Source: CAWAHD01 sp963781785 (lineage in GTDB: Bacteria > Planctomycetota > Planctomycetia > Isosphaerales > Isosphaeraceae). From it: DNA of 64,000 nucleotides. This document shows, piece after piece, positions 19,545 to 30,354 of the stretch. The stretch covers positions 682,001-746,000 of the forward strand of contig CAWAHD010000001.1 of assembly GCA_963781785.1 (NCBI GenBank), written 5' to 3'. Each line of letters opens with the position of its first letter. Positions within the stretch are counted from its first letter, which is position 1. The notes under the pieces were generated by a model. The model was not told the origin of the DNA. It worked only from the letters and a program-made list of their open reading frames with translations, and searched no databases. Made by a program: the position numbers and the translations under genes.

Positions 19545-22500
19545 TCAAGCCGCGAGCAGCGGATGAACGGGTCGAACGGCGCAGATGAGCCCCAGCAATA
19601 GCCAGGCGCTCAGGCCGACAATCGACCCGATCAGCCCGACCTCAAACGATCGCGGTGCGAACGAATAGACGAGCCGATGCGTGCCGGCGGAAACGAGCGC
19701 CTCGCGCATCACGCCGTTCACCCGATAAACTGGTGCCGGCTGGTCGTCGATCGTGAGCTGCCAGCCAGGGTAATGCACATCACTCAGGATGACCAGTCCC
19801 GATGACTCGAGCGTGACCTCCAGGACCGCACGTTGCGGATTGGGATAGCGGACCGAAACCGATTCGCTCCGGGTCGGGCGCTCGCCGGAGAGCTTTGGCA
19901 TGATCTGAGCCAGGTCGGAGCGGTTCACCCATGCCACGGCATGGGGGTCGAATAAAGTGAGCGTTCGGTCATTCCAGAACAGATCGCGGGGGTAGAGGAT
20001 CTCTTGCCGGGCCTCTGCGCGGCTCGCGTGATATATCGTCCGCTGGCTTGATGGCTCTCACCTTGTGCACGACCCACGAGCGAGGAAACTCTTGCTCGTT
20101 GCGCAGGACTTCGAAATCCTGGGTGTCCATCCACTTCTTCGACTGTTCCTGCCCGTGCGGTCCTACCCAGCGGCCCTTCTCGGGATAAATCAAATCGCTC
20201 TCAAAGCGGAATGCGGCTGAGGCGCGCATCTCGTCGAGCCAGCCGTTGGCGTTCGCCGGGACCACGAAATATCGTGTGTTCCACAGGTCGTAGGCGCGGC
20301 GGGGAAAATAGATCACTCTCTTGCCGGCCTCGGTGCCGAGCCGCTTCGCGATCACCGGGCCGATCACGGTGCGATAGAAGCCCGAGAAGTACCACTCGTA
20401 GTCAGAAAGCTCGACGACGCCCATCGTGTGCGTGTATTCGATTCCGAAGTTGATCCCGTACTTGGCCCGGATCGTATCCCGCTCCCAGGCGACGGCGTCG
20501 CGGACGCGATCGGCGGCCGTCGTCGCGGTGGCAACGAGCGGGTTCCACGAGGGCATGCGATGCACGCGGAACGGGCCGGACACCGGCGGTTGGCGGTCCG
20601 CTTCCGCTTTTTCGATGATCTTCGCGACCGCCGGCTCGCCTTCAAACAGCGATTGCTCGACGGTCATCACATGCCGCGAATTCGCGGCCGCCAGGTCCAG
20701 CGCCATCACGATCAAAACAACGGTACCGGCTCGTCGCGGTCGTGTGCGAGCCACGACGAAGAGGACCAGACCCAGACCCAGGACGAGCAAGCAATGAACC
20801 AGGCTGTGGACAATCGCCGCGTATCCCTTGATCGCGTCGAGCGGCCCGGACTCCGACGTGCGCACGTACGATCCGAAAGCCGTCAGGATGGGATGTCGCT
20901 CGATCACGACCCCAACAAGGACGCACAGGCTGACGACGATGAGCAAACCCGTCGCGACGAGCGCTCGCTTCGGCCGGCCGGCGCAAACCCGGTCCCAGCC
21001 CACCCCGGCCAAGGCGGCCAGTGCCAGCGACGTGAGGGTGAACAGCTTGCCGGGGTACCGGAACTGCCGGAAGCCCGGTAGAAGCGTTGCGAGCCACCAG
21101 TAGATGCTGCCGTCGCCGCTCTTGAGAAAGCCGTCTCGCCGGATCGGCGAATCGCCGGGAGGGTCGACGGGACCGAGCTGGGAAGCCAGGCGCTCGAGCC
21201 GGGGTGAATGCACCATCGCGATGGCCGTGCGCGCCGCCCAGATCGGGCTTGTGTACTGTCCCAGTCCGCCGACCAAGCTAACCATCGCAATCGCCGACAG
21301 CCACACACGCCACGGTGGTCCTTGCCGCAGAGCGAAGGCGCCGACTGCCAGAATGACCGTCAGCCCTCCCAGGTACAGAGACGGCACCCAGATCTTGGGA
21401 TAGACGCCCGGGATCCGGATCACGTCGGGCCAGTAGCTGTTCTCGCCGTACTGGAGGCCCCCGACATTGGGCCAGAGCAGCTCGGCCAGCCGGTAGGGCT
21501 CGATGCTGAAGGGATAGATGCCGTGAAGACCACCCGCCGCGGACCTCGTCGTGAGTTGGGTGAACTCGATGACCGGAAGGAGCTGCGCCGCCGCCAGGCT
21601 CGCCGCCAGCGCGGCTGCCATCACCAAACCCAGCCACATGGCCCCCAGAGGGCGTCGCCAGCCCCGCCGCCGCCAGCAATAGAAATAGAGGAAACCGAGG
21701 CTGGCCAGCCCCCAGGCCATGGCAACCACCAGGGGCATCCACGCCATCCATCGCAAGGGCGGCGCCGGCCGCCCCAAGTGCGGCTGTCGCAGTTTCGGCA
21801 GCAAGACGCCCATCGCGATCGTTGCAGCCGACCAGAGCAGAACGGCCGCAATCAGACCGAGTGCCGATATGACAGGTCGACCCTTTCCGCCTGGCGGCCC
21901 GTTACGTTGTGTGATCTGCCGGGCCGAACGTGTGCGTGCCCCGCTCCCGGCCAGCCCCAGTGCATAGCCGGCCCCCGCCAGTCCCAAAAGATAGGCAGCC
22001 TGCGGATCACCCCCCAGTACTTGCAGGGCCAGCACGCCCGCCAGCTCCCATAGTCCCCAGGTGCGGCCGAGCCGCACCCACCGATCGACCGCGTGCATTC
22101 CCAGCGGCAGCCACGCCGCACCCACCAGATAGATCACGTTGCAGTACTGAAACAGAATCGGCGCACCGAACGAATAGCTGAGCGCACCCAGCCCCGATCC
22201 TGACCAGCTTATCCCCCACGATCGCAAGAGGACGAGCATCGTCGCGAAGGCCAGGGCGGTATGCATCACAATGTAGATCCGCGCACCCCAGGCATACGGC
22301 AGCACCGCGAAGACCAGCTTGCCGGGATAGAAAACCGCGGCCGTGGGGTTCCCCAGGAGCGGCATTCCGGCGTTCTCTTCCGGTTCCCAGAGCGGCCACC
22401 GGCCAGCATCCCACTCCTGCTGCACGCGCTCGTGCAGCGGGTAATAGTAATGACCCGCGTCTCGAAACCCGAACTGACGCCCCTGGAACAGCGCCGGGGC

Positions 22501-22566
22501 ATAAGAGAACAAGAACAACCAGCCGAAACAAACGAAGACGACGACGATGACCGATGAATTCTTCAC
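19545..22566 (-). CDS. YfhO-family polytopic membrane protein, frameshifted near the C terminus
   Basis: About 1,000 residues when both parts are joined. It starts MKNSSVIVVVFVCFGWLFLFSYAP, then has the family-like QFGFRDAGHYYYPLHERVQ and WPLWEPEENAGMPLLGNP, and many membrane helices. The frame ends at 19969 after a spurious tail, while the real sequence (RAEARQEILYPRDLFWNDRTL) goes on in another frame to 19545. This includes the typical C-terminal SDVHYPGWQLTIDDQPAPVYRV domain and a last helix. One missing base near 20030 accounts for the break. It lies 50 bases downstream of the TPR-ASPIC gene on the same strand, so they probably form an operon. A sugar or lipid-linked sugar transferase role is inferred from the family only. 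Confidence 0.8.
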
Positions 22567-22616
22567 GAAGCTCCTCGCTCAGTCGGAGGAACAATGACCC
22601 GCGCACCTGGCCGGGC

Positions 22617-25587
22617 TCAACCAGGTCGCCGATCCCATCCTCGCAACGGCCGCACCTCGTTAGCCCCCTCGCGCAGCAGGTAGGCTCGGTCTGCCGGAAG
22701 GTCGGTGTACGACTCAACGAGCCCCGACGGCCATCGGACTTCCATCCGCTCGATCACGTCCCTGTCCGCCAGCCCAAAATGAAGTCTGGGGTCGTTGGCC
22801 GACTGGTAACTTCCGCCACCGACGCGTTCTCCCATCCGCTGCCGGCCTCCCGCCAGGAGCGTCACTCGCGCCCCGACGGCGTCACGGTTCGAGCGCACTC
22901 CTTCGAGCTGCAACGTGACCCAATGGCCGCCCTGGGCGGTTCGATTTCGAAGATAGGCCAGTGGCTCGTTCTGGGACTGGACGACTGCGTCGATCCGGCC
23001 GTCGTTGTCCAGGTCTCCCACAGCCAGGCCGCGGCCCAGGTGGCGCGGCTCGAACGGGTCAAGGGCGACGGCAGCCGGAAGCCTCAATCTCCCGCCCGGC
23101 TCGCCCAGGAGCAACTGGGTGGGCATCTTCCACGGGAAGACCGGCTCGTGGTTGTTGACATGGCCGTTGGCGGAGATCAGGTCGAGCCAGCCGTCGTTAT
23201 TGGCGTCCAGGAAGGCGATGCCGAAGCCAAGCAAGCAGCGGGTGGGGCCCGCGAGCCCGATGAGCGCGGTGTCGTCGGAGAACATCTCGCGACCGAGATT
23301 CCTGAAGAACGTCGTCGACTCGCCGTAGAAATTGGTGACGGCCAGATCGGGCCGGCCGTCGCCGTCAAGGTCCCCGCACGCGATCCCCATGCCGGACTGG
23401 AAGCCCCCGCTGGAATTGGCAGCGGCGCCAGCGGAGAGAGCCGTCTCCTCGAAATGAAAGCCGCCCAGGTTGCGAAACAGGTAGTTCGCCGACATGTCGT
23501 TGGCCACATACAGGTCGATGCGGTTATCGTCGTCGAGGTCGGCCGCCACCACGCCCAATCCGCGACCGTCCGGGTCAATGAACCCCGATTCCCTGGTCAC
23601 ATCGACGAACCGCCCGCCGTCGTTGCGGAAGACATGATCGGGAAGCGCCTCGAAATCGCGCGGGCTGCAGTAGTGGTTCACATGAGCCTTGGCGCTGGCG
23701 CAGATGCGCGGGCTCTTGAGGTCGTAGGCGAGGTAATGACAGACGTACAGATCAAGATCGCCGTCACCGTCGAGGTCCGCCCACGCGGCCGAAGTGGGCC
23801 AGTCGCGCTCACCGCCCAGCCCGGACCTGGCTGTCGCGTCCTCGAATGTTCCGTCACCGCGGTTGCGGAAGAGGGCGTAAGATCGCCACCGTGTGACAAA
23901 CAGGTCGGGATGCCCATCGTTGTCGAAGTCGCCGACGGTAACACCGTGCCCGTAACCCCCTGGAAGCCGGTGCAGGCCGGCCCGCTCGCTGACGTCCTCG
24001 AAGGTTCCGTCACCGCGGTTCCGGAACAAACGGTCCTCGCATGCCGAATGGGGAGAAGGGGGTAAGGGCCCACCTTGAACGGCATAGACATCAAACCAGC
24101 CGTCGCCGTCATAGTCGAACAGCGCAACGCCCCCGCTCATGGTCTCAGGTGGACGCTTCAGAGACGACGCACTGTTATCCTGGACAAACCGCAGCCCGGC
24201 AGAGACGGCCTCGTCAACGAATCGCGGGACGGCCCCCGATGAGCTGGCGACCGGCTGGCGCGCGGTTCCAGGGCGAAGGCCAGCGCACAGCTCGGCGAGC
24301 GTGCGGCCCGGCGGTGTTTCCCCCGAGTGGCGCTCTCCGTCCGGCTCCCTGGGGAAAGAGGTGGCCGCGACAGCCCCGGACGCTCGACCTTGCCGTCGCG
24401 GACGAGCGCCCAGCCCTTGGCCTCGATAGGGCGGCCCAGGAGCCCGGCGAGGCGTGCCAGTTCAGCCGGGTCGCTGCCCACCGCGTCGTCCCTGAGCAAG
24501 AGCTGGTACCTCTCTCTCGCGGCCGTGACTTCGGCCCTCTTCGAGCGGACCCGAACCGCTTCCTTGTTGTCACCGGCTTGAGCGGCAAGGGCTGCGAGCC
24601 GGTCGAGAGCGGCCGTGTTTCCCGGGTCTTGCTCGATCAGGGCCGAGAGCGCGGCGCGCTCGGACTGGACGTCGCCCTGCCCGGCAGCGAGCCAGGCGCG
24701 AATCCGGGCGACGTCGACGGGGGAAGCCCCGTCCGCCGGCAGGTGCTCGAGGGCCCGCCACGCCCCGGCGATGTCGCCGGAGGCCTGCGCCAGCTCCAGC
24801 CGCGCCCGCCAGACGAGGGGATCATCCGGCCGCCGCCCCAGACAGTCATCGAGCAACTTGACTGCCGCGTCGAGGTGGCCGGTTCTGGTGGCAAGGCTCG
24901 CGCGACCGAGCCAGACCCGGTCGTCGCCGTCGCTCATCTCCAGCAGGTTGCGGATCGTTCCCAGGGGGAAGGGCGCCGAATCCTGCCGGGCAAGCTTCCT
25001 GAGCAGGGCCGCCGGCGAGTCGGAGTAGCGCCACGAGTCGATGAGCGACCTTCGCAAATCGTCGGTCCGCCCTTCGATCTGGTACAGCATTCCCAGGTTC
25101 TTGAGCAGTTCCAGAGAGTCCGCTCCCGTCGCCAGCGGGCGCGCGGCTTCGAGGATCGCTTCCGCGGTCGTGAACTGCCCGGCCTCGATCGCGAGACTGG
25201 CTCGCTGAATGGCCGCCCGTGCCGCGAACGGGCTCGCCGGAGAGACGTGTTCCCACGCTGCCAGAGCCTCGTTGCGGCGGCCCTTGCGCAGTTCGCACAG
25301 GCCGAGCAGATATTCGACTTCACCCCGGCTGGACGGGCTGCCTTGGAGCTCCACCAGCCGCTTTCGTGCCGCGTTGTAAAGCCCCGCCGCCATTTCCTGC
25401 TTCGCCTGGTCGAGCCCGGACCGGATCCTGCGGCTCTCGAGCACCCGCACGCCGCCGTAGCCCGCCGCGACGACAATACCCAGGATCAGCAGGCACCCGA
25501 TCCAGATCCCGCGCGAGCCGCATTTCGACCTCCCACTCCGCGAGAATAACCCGGACGCAGCGACACCATCGTCAACGATCCAGCCAT
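22617..25587 (-). CDS. TPR - FG-GAP - UnbV/ASPIC protein (CRTAC1-like), frameshifted
   Basis: The N-terminal part has a membrane helix (GIWIGCLLILGIVVAAGYG) and TPR-like repeats. The C-terminal 500 residues are FG-GAP/VCBS beta-propeller repeats with calcium-type loops (DYDGDGWFDVYAV, DFDNDGHPDLF, DLDGDGDLDLYV, DLDDDNRIDLY), ending in an UnbV/ASPIC domain (QLEGVRSNRDAVGARVTLL; EVRWPSGLVESY). The two parts sit in different frames. They join near 24320, inside a C/G run, with ETPPGRTLAEL and PRFVDEAVSAGLRFVQDN bridging them. The start is uncertain: 25587 is the upstream ATG but needs another frame change, and 25450 (GTG) is the safe minimum. The product is probably membrane-anchored with an extracytoplasmic propeller. 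Family function unknown. Confidence 0.78.
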
Positions 25588-25892
25588 TCTAGCTCGACTC
25601 CAGGCCGTGGGTCGAGAGTCCGAGGGCGGAAGAGTGAAGGCGGAAAGTCAGGTTCATCCTTCATCCGGCGGCTTCGGTCTTTATAATAAGTCGTGAGCCC
25701 GAGCGAAGATCCCAGCGAATCGTCACATTGTTCATGTTCGATATCGGGCCTTCCGGCCGGACACGAACCGAACGGTGTGATGTCCGGCTCGAAAGCCTGG
25801 CCGACATCTGAGCGATCTTGCTTGGTGGCGATTTGTATCGTATGCATGGTGTACTGAGCCTCGCGACCGACAAAAAAACGGGAGTCCCTGCC
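25588..25892. promoter_or_regulatory. Divergent promoter region of the Hsp70/FHA/VWA operon
   Basis: About 305 bases between the outward-pointing TPR-ASPIC gene and the first Hsp70 gene. The stretch 25670-25730 is AT-richer than its surroundings (TTTATAATAAG at about 25680-25690 resembles a -10 region on the plus strand). In-frame starts for the Hsp70 gene also exist at 25818 and 25842. Confidence 0.45.
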
Positions 25893-27557
25893 GTGTCTGA
25901 TGGCCTCAAGCGCGTCTACGGGATCGACCTGGGAACCACTTACTCGGCGATCGCGTATGTCGACGAGCACGGAAAGCCCGTCATCGTCCCCAATCAGGAG
26001 AGTGAGCGGATCACACCTTCGGTAGTCTTGTTTGACGGTGCGAGCATCATCGTGGGCAACACGGCCAAGGAATCGGCGAAGGTCGAGCCGCACCGGGTCG
26101 TGTCGCGGATCAAGCAAAGCATGGGAGACCCCAACTTTGTCTTTCAGTATGAGGGGCAGTCGTTCAGCCCCGAGGATATCTCGTCGTTCATCCTCCGCAA
26201 AGTCGTGGGGGATGCCGAAGCCGCATTGAGCGAGAAGATCACGGATGTCGTGATCACGTGCCCGGCCTATTTCGGGACTCCGGAGCGCGAGGCGACGGCC
26301 AATGCCGGCCGTCTGGCGGGTTTGACCGTGCGGGCGATCTTGAACGAGCCGACGGCTGCGGCGATCGCCTATGGTCTGGAGCATGGGGAAGACCAGACCG
26401 TGCTGGTTTACGACCTGGGAGGGGGAACCTTCGATATCACGATGATCGAGATCAAGGACCGCTTGATCCGGGTGATCTGCACCGGCGGCGACCACCGGCT
26501 GGGCGGAGTGTTGTGGGACGAAGCCATCGTGATGTACCTGGCGGAGCAGTTCCGGAGTCAGACGGGTGAGCAAGCCGACCCGCTCGATGATCCCGAGGTC
26601 TTGAACGACCTGTTCCTCCAGTCCGAGCGGGGCAAGAAAACGCTCACGCAGCGCGACAAGGCACCGTTCCGGGTCACGCACGCCGGACAGCAGGCGCGGG
26701 TCGAGCTGGACCGGGAGAAGTTTGAAGAGATCACCAAGCACCTGATGGATCGGACGATCGAGCTCACGCAGGAGATGCTCGCCGACGCTCGCGTGAAAGG
26801 GCACACCCGGTTTGACAAGGTCATCCTGGTGGGCGGAGCGACCCGGATGCCCCAGGTTCGCAACCGGTTGGTGGCCGAGCTCAACATGGAGCCGGAAATC
26901 TACGACCCGGACGAAGCCGTGGCCAAGGGCGCCGCGCTCTATGCTCTCAAGGAGTCGCTCCTGGACCAGGTCGAAGATTTCCTGACGACGCGGCTGGCAG
27001 CCGAAGGCAAGCCCGCCAAGGCCGTCGACATGAGCGCCGTCTCCGAGGAAGAAGTCACCCAGGCGCTCGATCACCTCGAGAAAGAGCTGGGATTCACCTT
27101 GACCGGTCCGGTCCGCGAGCTGGTCAACACCCGGATCGTCAACGTGCTCTCCAAGAGCCTGGGCGTGATTGCCCGCAACGACCAGAGCCTGGACGTCGTA
27201 TACTACCTGCTGCCACGCAATTCCGAAGTGCCGATGGAGCGGATCAGCGATTTCGGAACCGACGCCGATAACCAGGCTGCCGTCGACATTCGCGTGATGA
27301 GCGGCGAGCGCGACAGCCCCGATCCGCTCGACTGCCAGGAGGTCGGCATCGCGTCGCTCAACCTCCCCGAGCGGCTGCCGGCGCGGAGCCCGATCCGCGT
27401 CAAGTTCGCGATCAATAAAGACGGGCGGCTCGGGGTCTCGGCCACCGACCTGACCGGCGGCGCATCGATCGATGTCGAGTTCCAGACCGAGGCCGTCATG
27501 AACGCCGAAGAAGTCGCCGAGCGGTCGACGGCATTGCGGTTGATCAGCGTGTCCTGA
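25893..27557 (+). CDS. Hsp70-family ATPase lacking the helical lid
   Basis: The 554-residue protein keeps all Hsp70 nucleotide motifs: VYGIDLGTTYSAIAY (phosphate 1), LNEPTAAAIAYGL (connect 1), VYDLGGGTFDITMIEI (phosphate 2) and VILVGGATRMPQVR (adenosine). The substrate-binding beta domain is present but diverged (SKSLGVIARN; INKDGRLGVSATD). A charged insertion (residues about 365-400) precedes it, and the C-terminal alpha lid of DnaK is missing. No dnaJ or grpE lies nearby, so it is not the housekeeping dnaK. GGGAG lies 8 bases before the GTG start at 25893; an ATG 17 codons upstream is possible. It opens the operon that runs to 35791. Confidence 0.88.
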   Translation: MSDGLKRVYGIDLGTTYSAIAYVDEHGKPVIVPNQESERITPSVVLFDGASIIVGNTAKESAKVEPHRVVSRIKQSMGDPNFVFQYEGQSFSPEDISSFILRKVVGDAEAALSEKITDVVITCPAYFGTPEREATANAGRLAGLTVRAILNEPTAAAIAYGLEHGEDQTVLVYDLGGGTFDITMIEIKDRLIRVICTGGDHRLGGVLWDEAIVMYLAEQFRSQTGEQADPLDDPEVLNDLFLQSERGKKTLTQRDKAPFRVTHAGQQARVELDREKFEEITKHLMDRTIELTQEMLADARVKGHTRFDKVILVGGATRMPQVRNRLVAELNMEPEIYDPDEAVAKGAALYALKESLLDQVEDFLTTRLAAEGKPAKAVDMSAVSEEEVTQALDHLEKELGFTLTGPVRELVNTRIVNVLSKSLGVIARNDQSLDVVYYLLPRNSEVPMERISDFGTDADNQAAVDIRVMSGERDSPDPLDCQEVGIASLNLPERLPARSPIRVKFAINKDGRLGVSATDLTGGASIDVEFQTEAVMNAEEVAERSTALRLISVS

Positions 27558-27607
27558 CCGGCGGGATATCAGGAAGCTCAACCTGATCTGAAAGGTGGCG
27601 TGAGCCG

Positions 27608-28264
27608 ATGGAAGCGACCATTACTCAGAAATTCGCGCCGGCGCACGACGGCGAGCGCCGATTCCTGCTCCCAGGCGTTGGCTGGGACGGTTATCAAGCC
27701 TTGCTCAAGATGGTCGGCGACCGAGCGATCCGTTTGACTTACGATCGTGGGGACATCGAGCTCATGTCGCCTTTATCCAAACACGAACGCAAGCGGTGTC
27801 GCTTCGGTCAAGCCGTTCGGATCCTCGCCGAGGAGTTGAGCATCCCGGTAATGCCCGTGGGATCCACCACTCTGAGGCGTGAAGAAGCCGATCGCGGTCT
27901 CGAGCCGGATGAGGGTTTTTATCTGGGGGAGCTGGAGCGAATCCGGGACCCCGACCGGATCGATCTCGACGTCGACCCGCCTCCGGACCTGGCGATCGAG
28001 ATCGAGATCACCAAGAGCGCGCTCGATCGCGTGGGCGTCTATGGTGCGCTCGGTGTCCCAGAGCTCTGGAGGTTTGACGGACGGCTCATGAAGGTGCTTC
28101 TTCGCCAGCCGGACGGTTCGTATCGCGAAAGCGCGCGCGGTACGGCGTTTCCCGATGTTCCGATGGACGAGGTCGCGCGATTCGTGGCCATGGAGGGAAT
28201 CAGGGACGAGAACGAGTGGGCGCGCGTGTTCCGGAACTGGGTCCGCGAGTTCGTGAGTCGCTGA
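27608..28264 (+). CDS. Uma2-family PD-(D/E)XK protein
   Basis: A 218-residue member of Uma2 (DUF820), a restriction-endonuclease-fold family very abundant in planctomycetes and cyanobacteria. The core shows LTYDRGDIELMSPLSKHER, EPDEGFYLGE and the catalytic-type DLAIEIEITKSALDRVGVYGALGVPELWRFDG, where Asp, Glu and Lys are in place. The activity of most members is unproven. Its stop codon overlaps the start of the Hsp70-VWA gene (TGATG at 28262-28266), so it is translationally coupled inside the operon and not a stray insertion. Confidence 0.9.
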   Translation: MEATITQKFAPAHDGERRFLLPGVGWDGYQALLKMVGDRAIRLTYDRGDIELMSPLSKHERKRCRFGQAVRILAEELSIPVMPVGSTTLRREEADRGLEPDEGFYLGELERIRDPDRIDLDVDPPPDLAIEIEITKSALDRVGVYGALGVPELWRFDGRLMKVLLRQPDGSYRESARGTAFPDVPMDEVARFVAMEGIRDENEWARVFRNWVREFVSR

Positions 28265-30354
28265 TGGCCACCTTCGTCGGCATTGACCTGGGAACGACCA
28301 ACTCGGCGGTTGCTTATCGCAACGCGTACGGGCGGCCCGAGGTCATAGCCAACCGCGAAGGCCAGAACATCACGCCGTCGGTCATCTATTTCGGCGGGGA
28401 TGCACCCGTCGTTGGCCAGGAAGCCAAGGAGTGGGCACGGCTCGGCAATGCAGAGATCGCCAGCTTCTTCAAGCCCCATATGGGCAATCCGCTGTTTCAG
28501 CTTCAGTTTCACGGCAAGTCGTACACGGCCGCCGACCTGTCAACCCTGGTCTTGGAGCGAATCAAGGAAGATGCCCAGGCCCGCCTTGATACAGAAGTGG
28601 ATCGCGCGGTCATCACGGTGCCGGCTTATTTCGCCGACCCCCAGCGCAAGGCCACACTCGAGGCAGGCCGCGCGGCCGGGTTCGACGTGCTGCGGATCAT
28701 CAACGAGCCGACATCGGCCGCGCTGGCCTATGGGTTGCAGAAATCGGGTCTGGAAGAGACGGTCCTGATCTACGATCTCGGAGGGGGGACGTTCGACGTC
28801 ACGGTGGCGCGAATCACTCCCGGCGAGATCGTGATCCTGGCCACGGCAGGCGACCATGACCTGGGGGGCAAGAACTGGGACGACCGGATCGCGACCTTTC
28901 TGTCCGAGCGATTCGCGGCCGAGACCGGCTTTGATCCCCTGGACGACCCCGTTGCCCTGAACGAGGTTCTGGTCCGGAGCGAGCAGGCGAAGTGGGCGCT
29001 GTCGGAGCGATCCACGGCGCGGATCACGCTTCAGCTCGGCAAGGACCGGCGGAGCTTCGAGCTAGCCCGCTCCGAGTTCGAGGCGATGACTTTCCCCCTC
29101 ATGGACCGGACCCGCAGATTGACCGAGGAAGCGCTGGGGGAAGCCTCCCTGAGCTGGCCGCGGCTGGACGGGGTGCTCCTGGTCGGCGGCTCGACCCGGA
29201 TGCCGATGGTGCGGTCCTACGTGTCGCAGATGGCCGGCAAGCCGCCCCGGGCCGGTGTGAATGTCGACGAGGTGGTTGCGCTCGGCGCAGCGATTCAGGC
29301 GGCGATCGAAGTGGGCCAGACGATCGAGGATGCCAAGCCGCGGCTGACGCTGACGGCCGCTGGACCACCCGTGGCTCCCACTGCCATCCGCCGCGTGACC
29401 GACGTCATGTCGCATAGCCTGGGAACGATCGCCGTCAGCCCGGACGGCTCCGCATACGTGAACGACATCTTGATCCGCCGCAACCTGCCGATCCCGGCAA
29501 AGAATACCAAGTCTTACCTTCATGAAACCCACGGCGGGGCCAACGACCAGCTCGAGGTTTATCTCACGCAGGGTGAAAGCACCGCACCGCTCGATTGCAC
29601 CATCCTGGGAAAGTATGTGTTTCACGACATCCATGCGACCGACGCCGAGGTGACCGTCGACGTCGGCCTCTCCTACGATTCCAACGGCGTGGTGCAGGTC
29701 CAGGCCGTGCAGCGCGACACGGGGCACCGGCTGCCCATGACGGTCGAGCCCGTGCCCGATGATCTGGCGTGGCTGGGCCTGCCGCCGGCCAGCGCGGCGG
29801 CCGCCCGCGAGCCTGAGCTGATCCGGGTCTTTCTTTTGATCGACGTGTCGGCAAGCATGACCGGCCTCCCCTTGATCGAAGCCCAGACCGCGGCCAACGA
29901 GTTTCTGGCGCGGTGCGACTTCACCACCATGGAGGTCGGCTTGATCTCGTTTTCGACGCTGGTGGCGCTCCAGTCGGCGGCGACGAGCAACGTCCGCCGG
30001 CTTTACGCCGCCGTGCAGCGAATGGAGGCCGAGGGAAGCACGAACCTGACCGACGCGCTGGAAATGGCGCGCGGGCAACTGGTTGCCGGCGACCGCAGGC
30101 GGTACGTTGTGCTCTTGACCGACGGGTATCCTGATGCCGCCGAGAGTGCGATCGAACAGGCGCTGGCTGCGCGGCAGCAGGGGATCGAGATCGTGGCGAT
30201 CGGCACCGGCGATGCCGACCGCGACTACCTCCGGCGGCTGGCGTCCAGCGAGCAGGCGTCGATCTTCGCGCAAACCGGTGAGTTGGTTCAAACGTTCGGG
30301 CACATCGCCCGGGTGATCGCCGAGGGAGGACGCGGCCTCCGCGTCAAGTCATGA
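28264..30354 (+). CDS. Hsp70 - VWA fusion protein
   Basis: Residues 1-360 form an Hsp70 ATPase (FVGIDLGTTNSAVAY; INEPTSAALAYGL; IYDLGGGTFDVTVARI; VLLVGGSTRMPMVR). Residues 370-510 form a beta-type substrate-binding domain (SHSLGTIAVSPDG; GKYVFHDIHATDAEV). In place of the helical lid there is a von Willebrand A domain, residues about 520-690, with an intact MIDAS: FLLIDVSASMTG, a later Thr in GSTNLTDAL, and VLLTDGYPD. It has no signal peptide or membrane helix, so it is probably cytoplasmic. The start overlaps the Uma2 stop, and its own end overlaps the next start (ATGA). A chaperone ATPase with a metal-dependent protein-binding domain suggests ATP-controlled capture of a protein ligand; this is inference. 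Confidence 0.9.
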   Translation: MATFVGIDLGTTNSAVAYRNAYGRPEVIANREGQNITPSVIYFGGDAPVVGQEAKEWARLGNAEIASFFKPHMGNPLFQLQFHGKSYTAADLSTLVLERIKEDAQARLDTEVDRAVITVPAYFADPQRKATLEAGRAAGFDVLRIINEPTSAALAYGLQKSGLEETVLIYDLGGGTFDVTVARITPGEIVILATAGDHDLGGKNWDDRIATFLSERFAAETGFDPLDDPVALNEVLVRSEQAKWALSERSTARITLQLGKDRRSFELARSEFEAMTFPLMDRTRRLTEEALGEASLSWPRLDGVLLVGGSTRMPMVRSYVSQMAGKPPRAGVNVDEVVALGAAIQAAIEVGQTIEDAKPRLTLTAAGPPVAPTAIRRVTDVMSHSLGTIAVSPDGSAYVNDILIRRNLPIPAKNTKSYLHETHGGANDQLEVYLTQGESTAPLDCTILGKYVFHDIHATDAEVTVDVGLSYDSNGVVQVQAVQRDTGHRLPMTVEPVPDDLAWLGLPPASAAAAREPELIRVFLLIDVSASMTGLPLIEAQTAANEFLARCDFTTMEVGLISFSTLVALQSAATSNVRRLYAAVQRMEAEGSTNLTDALEMARGQLVAGDRRRYVVLLTDGYPDAAESAIEQALAARQQGIEIVAIGTGDADRDYLRRLASSEQASIFAQTGELVQTFGHIARVIAEGGRGLRVKS

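Noticed and set aside
25893..27557. Housekeeping dnaK
   Set aside because: No helical lid, diverged substrate domain, no grpE or dnaJ nearby and a second unusual Hsp70 next door.
29062..30303. 413-codon open frame on the minus strand
   Set aside because: It is antisense to the Hsp70-VWA gene, rich in Arg/His/Gln, with no family motif.
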